From an uncultured Gammaproteobacteria bacterium (GTDB lineage Bacteria; Pseudomonadota; Gammaproteobacteria; Nitrosococcales; Methylophagaceae): a stretch of 58,392 nucleotides of DNA. The notes below the pieces were generated by a model. It worked only from the letters and a program-made list of their open reading frames with translations. It was not told the origin of the DNA and searched no databases. Each line of letters opens with the position of its first letter. Positions within the stretch are counted from its first letter, which is position 1. The DNA lies in assembly GCA_905479985.1 (NCBI GenBank), contig CAJQOM010000026.1:1-58392 (forward strand). The letters run 5' to 3'. Below, piece after piece: positions 54,631-58,392 of the stretch. The translations under genes and the position numbers were made by a program.

Positions 54631-55449
54631 ATGAAGAGCCAAATCGGTGTTGTACAAATGAATTCCTCAGATCGACTTGTTGATAACGTGGCTTTTGCAA
54701 AAGCCCAAATAGAACAAGCGGCTGATCAAGGGTTAGATTTGATCAGTTTTCCTGAAACATTTGTTTATGTGGGTGAAAATCATCATGAAAAACATCAGGT
54801 CGCACAGACGCTGGATGGTGAGCTGGTGCAGACTTTTCGTGATTTAGCGAATCAACATGATTTGTCGATTTTATTGGGCAGTATTTATGAAAAAACGCCT
54901 GATGATGATAATCGTTTATATAACACGTCGATTTTGATTAACCGTCAGGGTGAGTTGGGTGGGGTGTACCGTAAAATTCATATGTGTGATGCACCGACGT
55001 TAGGTTACAACGAATCAGTCGGTATCAAGCCAGGTAATATTCCCGTTGTTGTTGATCATGAAATAGGGAAACTGGGGTTGAGTGTTTGTTATGACTTACG
55101 TTTCTCTGAGTTGTATCGACATTTAACGGAAAAAGGCGCAGAAATCATCTTTGTGCCTTCGGCTTTCTTTTTGTACACCGGTAAACACCATTGGTTACCG
55201 CTGTTAACAGCGCGGGCAATTGAGAATCAAGTCTATATTGTGGCGCCAAATCAATGGGGCAAACATCATCAAGGACGTACTTCCTATGGCAGTAGCGTGA
55301 TTATTGATCCTTGGGGTAGCGTCTTGTGTTGCGCGCCAGAGCGGCCGGGTATGGTGTCGGCAACAATTGATTTGGGTTATTTGCGTGAAGTGAGATCGAG
55401 TATGCCAATATTGGGTCATCGACGACCAGAGTTATATCAAGCCAGTTAG
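54631..55449 (+). CDS. Carbon-nitrogen hydrolase (nitrilase superfamily, Nit type)
   Basis: 272 residues with the Glu-Lys-Cys triad at E42 (FPETF), K115 (YRKIHM) and C153 (GLSVCYDLRFSELYR). The sequence style (TFPETFVYVG, VPSAFFLYTGKHHW, RAIENQVYIVAPNQWG, HGRTSYGSS-like QGRTSYGSS) is that of the Nit1/YbeM group, deaminated-glutathione amidases, rather than of N-carbamoylputrescine amidase. Single gene between divergent hemB and carA. Confidence 0.88.
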   Translation: MKSQIGVVQMNSSDRLVDNVAFAKAQIEQAADQGLDLISFPETFVYVGENHHEKHQVAQTLDGELVQTFRDLANQHDLSILLGSIYEKTPDDDNRLYNTSILINRQGELGGVYRKIHMCDAPTLGYNESVGIKPGNIPVVVDHEIGKLGLSVCYDLRFSELYRHLTEKGAEIIFVPSAFFLYTGKHHWLPLLTARAIENQVYIVAPNQWGKHHQGRTSYGSSVIIDPWGSVLCCAPERPGMVSATIDLGYLREVRSSMPILGHRRPELYQAS

Positions 55450-55593
55450 TCCGGATAAAATTAAAGGTGCTTGCTTGGCATTGAGACCATTTTTACGTGG
55501 ACTCGGTGGCCTTTCTTGCGCTAAAATTAGCGGAATTTTGTGTGGGTGAAGCGTTCCGCTGCGCCCTGTGTTTTTATCCGTTGGAGGTTTCCC

Positions 55594-56724
55594 TTGCGAA
55601 CAAGCGCTTTACTCGCTCTTGAAGATGGCACGGTATTTCATGGCGAATCAATTGGTGCTATTGGGCAGTCAGTTGGTGAAGTTGTGTTTAATACATCTAT
55701 GACTGGCTATCAGGAAATTTTGACTGATCCTTCTTATTGCCGCCAAATTGTAACATTGACCTATCCGCATATTGGTAATGTGGGTGTGAATGCAGAAGAT
55801 GAAGAGTCAACTCAAATCTATGCGAGTGGCCTGATTATTCGTGAGTTGTCTCCGGTGGTGAGTAGCTGGCGGAGTGAGCAAGCCTTAGATGCTTATTTAG
55901 AGCAGCATAATATTGTGGGTCTTGCCGAAATTGATACTCGGGCTTTAACGCGTTTATTACGTGAAAAAGGTGCGATGAAAGGGTGTATCGTTGCGGGTGA
56001 CAATATTGATGTCGATGCAGCAATCGCCGCGGCACAAGCTTTTGAAGGCCTGAAAGGCATGGATCTGGCTAAAGTCGTTTCAACACAAGAAAGCTATAAG
56101 TGGGATCAAGGTTGTTGGCATTTGTCGGGTGACAATAAAGCGGCTGATGAACGTTTTCATGTTGTGGCTTATGATTTTGGTGCCAAGAGCAACATTTTAA
56201 GAATGTTGGTTGAGCGTGGTTGTCGGCTAACGGTTGTCCCTGCTCAGACTTCAGCAGCAGATGTGTTGGCGATGAACCCTGATGGTGTTTTCTTATCGAA
56301 TGGTCCGGGTGATCCTGAGCCTTGTGATTATGCGATTACGGCGATTCAACAATTATTAGCGGCAGATTTACCGATTTTTGGTATTTGCTTAGGCCATCAA
56401 TTATTGGCATTAGCGTGTGGTGCAAAAACAGTCAAAATGAAGTTTGGCCATCATGGCGCGAATCATCCTGTGCAGGAAGGCTTGGCTGGTTTAGTGATGA
56501 TTACCAGTCAAAACCATGGCTTTGCGGTTGATGAAGATTCACTGCCTGACACATTGGAAGCCACACATACATCGTTATTTGATGGCACATTACAAGGCAT
56601 ACATCATAGAACCAAACCTGCATTTAGTTTTCAAGGACATCCTGAAGCTAGTCCAGGTCCACAAGATGCGGCTCCTCTCTTTGATCACTTTATTGATCTT
56701 TTAGCTCAAGCGACAGGTAAGTAG
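55594..56724 (+). CDS. carA: Carbamoyl-phosphate synthase, glutaminase subunit
   Basis: Supplies ammonia from glutamine to CarB. From the TTG at 55594 (GGAGG 6 bases upstream) it is 376 residues and begins [20 protein letters not shown], like other CarA. The nucleophile lies in [15 protein letters not shown] and the His-Glu pair in [11 protein letters not shown]. An upstream frame opening at 55540 lacks support. Six bases separate it from carB. Confidence 0.95.
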   Translation: MRTSALLALEDGTVFHGESIGAIGQSVGEVVFNTSMTGYQEILTDPSYCRQIVTLTYPHIGNVGVNAEDEESTQIYASGLIIRELSPVVSSWRSEQALDAYLEQHNIVGLAEIDTRALTRLLREKGAMKGCIVAGDNIDVDAAIAAAQAFEGLKGMDLAKVVSTQESYKWDQGCWHLSGDNKAADERFHVVAYDFGAKSNILRMLVERGCRLTVVPAQTSAADVLAMNPDGVFLSNGPGDPEPCDYAITAIQQLLAADLPIFGICLGHQLLALACGAKTVKMKFGHHGANHPVQEGLAGLVMITSQNHGFAVDEDSLPDTLEATHTSLFDGTLQGIHHRTKPAFSFQGHPEASPGPQDAAPLFDHFIDLLAQATGK

Positions 56725-56730
56725 ACCACG

Positions 56731-58392
56731 ATGGCAAAACGTACTGATATACAAAGTATTTTAATTCTTGGCGCGGGCCCGATTGTCATCGGTCAGGCTT
56801 GTGAGTTTGATTATTCAGGTGCACAAGCCTGTAAAGCGCTTCGCGAGGAAGGTTATCGGGTCATTTTGGTTAACTCGAATCCGGCGACGATTATGACGGA
56901 TCCGAATATGGCGGATGCGACTTATATCGAACCCGTGACTTGGCAAGCGGTCAGTAAAATCATCGAAGTCGAGAAGCCTGATGCGGTTTTGCCGACGATG
57001 GGTGGTCAAACAGCATTGAATTGCGCATTAGATCTCGAGCGCGAAGGCGTGCTGGAAAAATTTGGCGTTGAAATGATCGGTGCCGATAGTGAAGCGATTA
57101 ACAAAGCAGAAGATCGTGATTTATTCCGTACTGCGATGAAAAAAATTGGCTTGGATATGCCAAAATCAGCGATTGCCCATACACTTGAAGAATCTTTAGA
57201 AGTACAGAAAGAATTTGGTTATCCGACGATTATTCGTCCCTCGTTTACGATGGGTGGTAGTGGCGGTGGTATCGCTTATAACAAAGAAGATTTTATTGAT
57301 ATTTGCCAACGCGGTTTATATCTTAGTCCGACCTCTGAATTATTGATTGAAGAATCGATTATCGGTTGGAAAGAATATGAAATGGAAGTGGTACGTGACC
57401 GTAAAGATAATGCGATCATTATTTGTTCTATTGAAAATTTTGACCCGATGGGAGTCCATACCGGAGATTCGATTACTGTTGCGCCCGCTCAGACACTGAC
57501 GGATAAAGAATATCAAATCATGCGTAATGCTTCTTTAGCCGTATTACGTGAGATTGGTGTTGAAACAGGTGGGTCAAATGTCCAATTTGCCGTCAATCCT
57601 GACACGGGTCGTTTAATCATTATTGAAATGAATCCACGGGTATCGCGTTCATCGGCCTTGGCGTCAAAAGCAACGGGTTTCCCAATTGCTAAAGTGGCGG
57701 CAAAATTGGCTGTCGGTTATACACTGGATGAATTGCAAAATGAAATTACCGGTAATGCGACGCCAGCATCATTTGAACCGACGATTGATTATGTCGTCAC
57801 AAAAATACCCCGGTTCACTTTTGAGAAATTCCCACAAGCAGATAACCGATTAAGCACACAGATGAAATCGGTTGGTGAAGTGATGGCGATTGGCCGTAAC
57901 TTCCAAGAATCTTTACAAAAAGCATTACGCGGTTTAGAAATTGATCGTGATGGTTTGTCTGAAATTACAGATTTAACGGCTGACGATGTCGCAGATACGC
58001 TACGTCGTGAATTACGTCTACCGGGTTCTGATCGCCTTTGGTATGTGGCAGATGCTTTCCGTTATGGTTTTAGTTATGACGAAATTCAACAGTTAACTAA
58101 GATTGATCCATGGTTTTTAGTACAAGTTCAAGAAATTATTGATATTGAAAATGACTTGAAGTCACACTCCTTATCGTCAGTTGGCGAAACTCAAATGCGT
58201 GCATTGAAACGAAAAGGTTTCTCTGATTCGCGCATGGCTAAATTGCTACATAAAACAGAAAAACAAGTTCGTCAACATCGTCACGACTTAGCGGTTCGCC
58301 CTGTCTATAAACGGGTTGATACTTGTGCGGCTGAGTTCTCAAGTGACACGGCGTATATGTATTCAACTTATGACCAAGAGTGTGAAGCCAAT
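56731..58392 (+). CDS. carB: Carbamoyl-phosphate synthase, large subunit (5' part)
   Basis: Makes carbamoyl phosphate for arginine and pyrimidine synthesis. 554 codons are visible of about 1,070; the gene runs off the window. It begins [20 protein letters not shown] with the first ATP-grasp half: [47 protein letters not shown] and [20 protein letters not shown]. The oligomerisation region ([19 protein letters not shown]) is included. Confidence 0.97.
   Translation, partial: MAKRTDIQSILILGAGPIVIGQACEFDYSGAQACKALREEGYRVILVNSNPATIMTDPNMADATYIEPVTWQAVSKIIEVEKPDAVLPTMGGQTALNCALDLEREGVLEKFGVEMIGADSEAINKAEDRDLFRTAMKKIGLDMPKSAIAHTLEESLEVQKEFGYPTIIRPSFTMGGSGGGIAYNKEDFIDICQRGLYLSPTSELLIEESIIGWKEYEMEVVRDRKDNAIIICSIENFDPMGVHTGDSITVAPAQTLTDKEYQIMRNASLAVLREIGVETGGSNVQFAVNPDTGRLIIIEMNPRVSRSSALASKATGFPIAKVAAKLAVGYTLDELQNEITGNATPASFEPTIDYVVTKIPRFTFEKFPQADNRLSTQMKSVGEVMAIGRNFQESLQKALRGLEIDRDGLSEITDLTADDVADTLRRELRLPGSDRLWYVADAFRYGFSYDEIQQLTKIDPWFLVQVQEIIDIENDLKSHSLSSVGETQMRALKRKGFSDSRMAKLLHKTEKQVRQHRHDLAVRPVYKRVDTCAAEFSSDTAYMYSTYDQECEAN

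Overview
The window is ordinary chromosomal DNA of a flagellated Gammaproteobacterium of moderate G+C content. The gene orders point there: fliLMNOPQR-flhB-flhA-flhF-fleN-fliA-cheY, ygfB-pepP-ubiH-ubiI divergent from zapA-ssrS, divergent trxA/rhlB, and carAB. The genus cannot be fixed from this sequence; a marine lineage such as Methylophaga or a relative is only a guess. No prophage, insertion sequence, CRISPR array, tRNA or rRNA was seen.

Layout. 1-11042 (minus) is one long flagellar operon: two FliL paralogs, the C-ring/export genes, then the polar-placement GTPase pair FlhF/FleN, sigma-28 and the start of cheY. 11128-12012 is psd. 12101-17016 (plus) is a TetR regulator, an MMPL/RND permease, a LolA-like periplasmic protein and an outer-membrane barrel, closed by a bidirectional terminator. 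17078-20073 holds divergent zwf and glgA. 20062-28482 (minus) holds a PqiA-like membrane protein, a DEAD-box helicase, an EamA transporter, a CHASE-like/GGDEF cyclase, a small unknown protein, an orphan TRAP-type binding lipoprotein, uvrD and trxA. 28585-30930 (plus) is rhlB plus two unknown genes. 30938-35232 (minus) is ygfB-pepP-ubiH-ubiI; opposite it are a ZapB-like coiled-coil gene, zapA and 6S RNA.

36166-41344 (plus) is a tight five-gene operon (LolA-like protein, two FtsX-type permeases, ABC ATPase, outer-membrane protein). It mirrors the architecture of the 12.1-17 kb cluster but uses an ABC engine in place of an RND engine. 41403-43305 is an A+T-rich island of three unknown lipoproteins. 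43409-47410 holds DUF4396, CPXCG and DUF2959 proteins, an ABC exporter and an FAH-family hydrolase. 47412-49633 (minus) is ogt preceded by four tandem paralogs of an unrecognised small protein family with two invariant cysteines exactly 29 residues apart; this is the most novel item in the window. The remainder is arfB, an AsmA protein with exact 70-residue internal repeats, aroE-hemB, a nitrilase-family hydrolase and carA-carB (carB runs off the end).

The strongest candidates for undescribed biology are the four-paralog array, the two parallel LolA-like/barrel envelope export modules, the lipoprotein island and the repeat-bearing AsmA protein.
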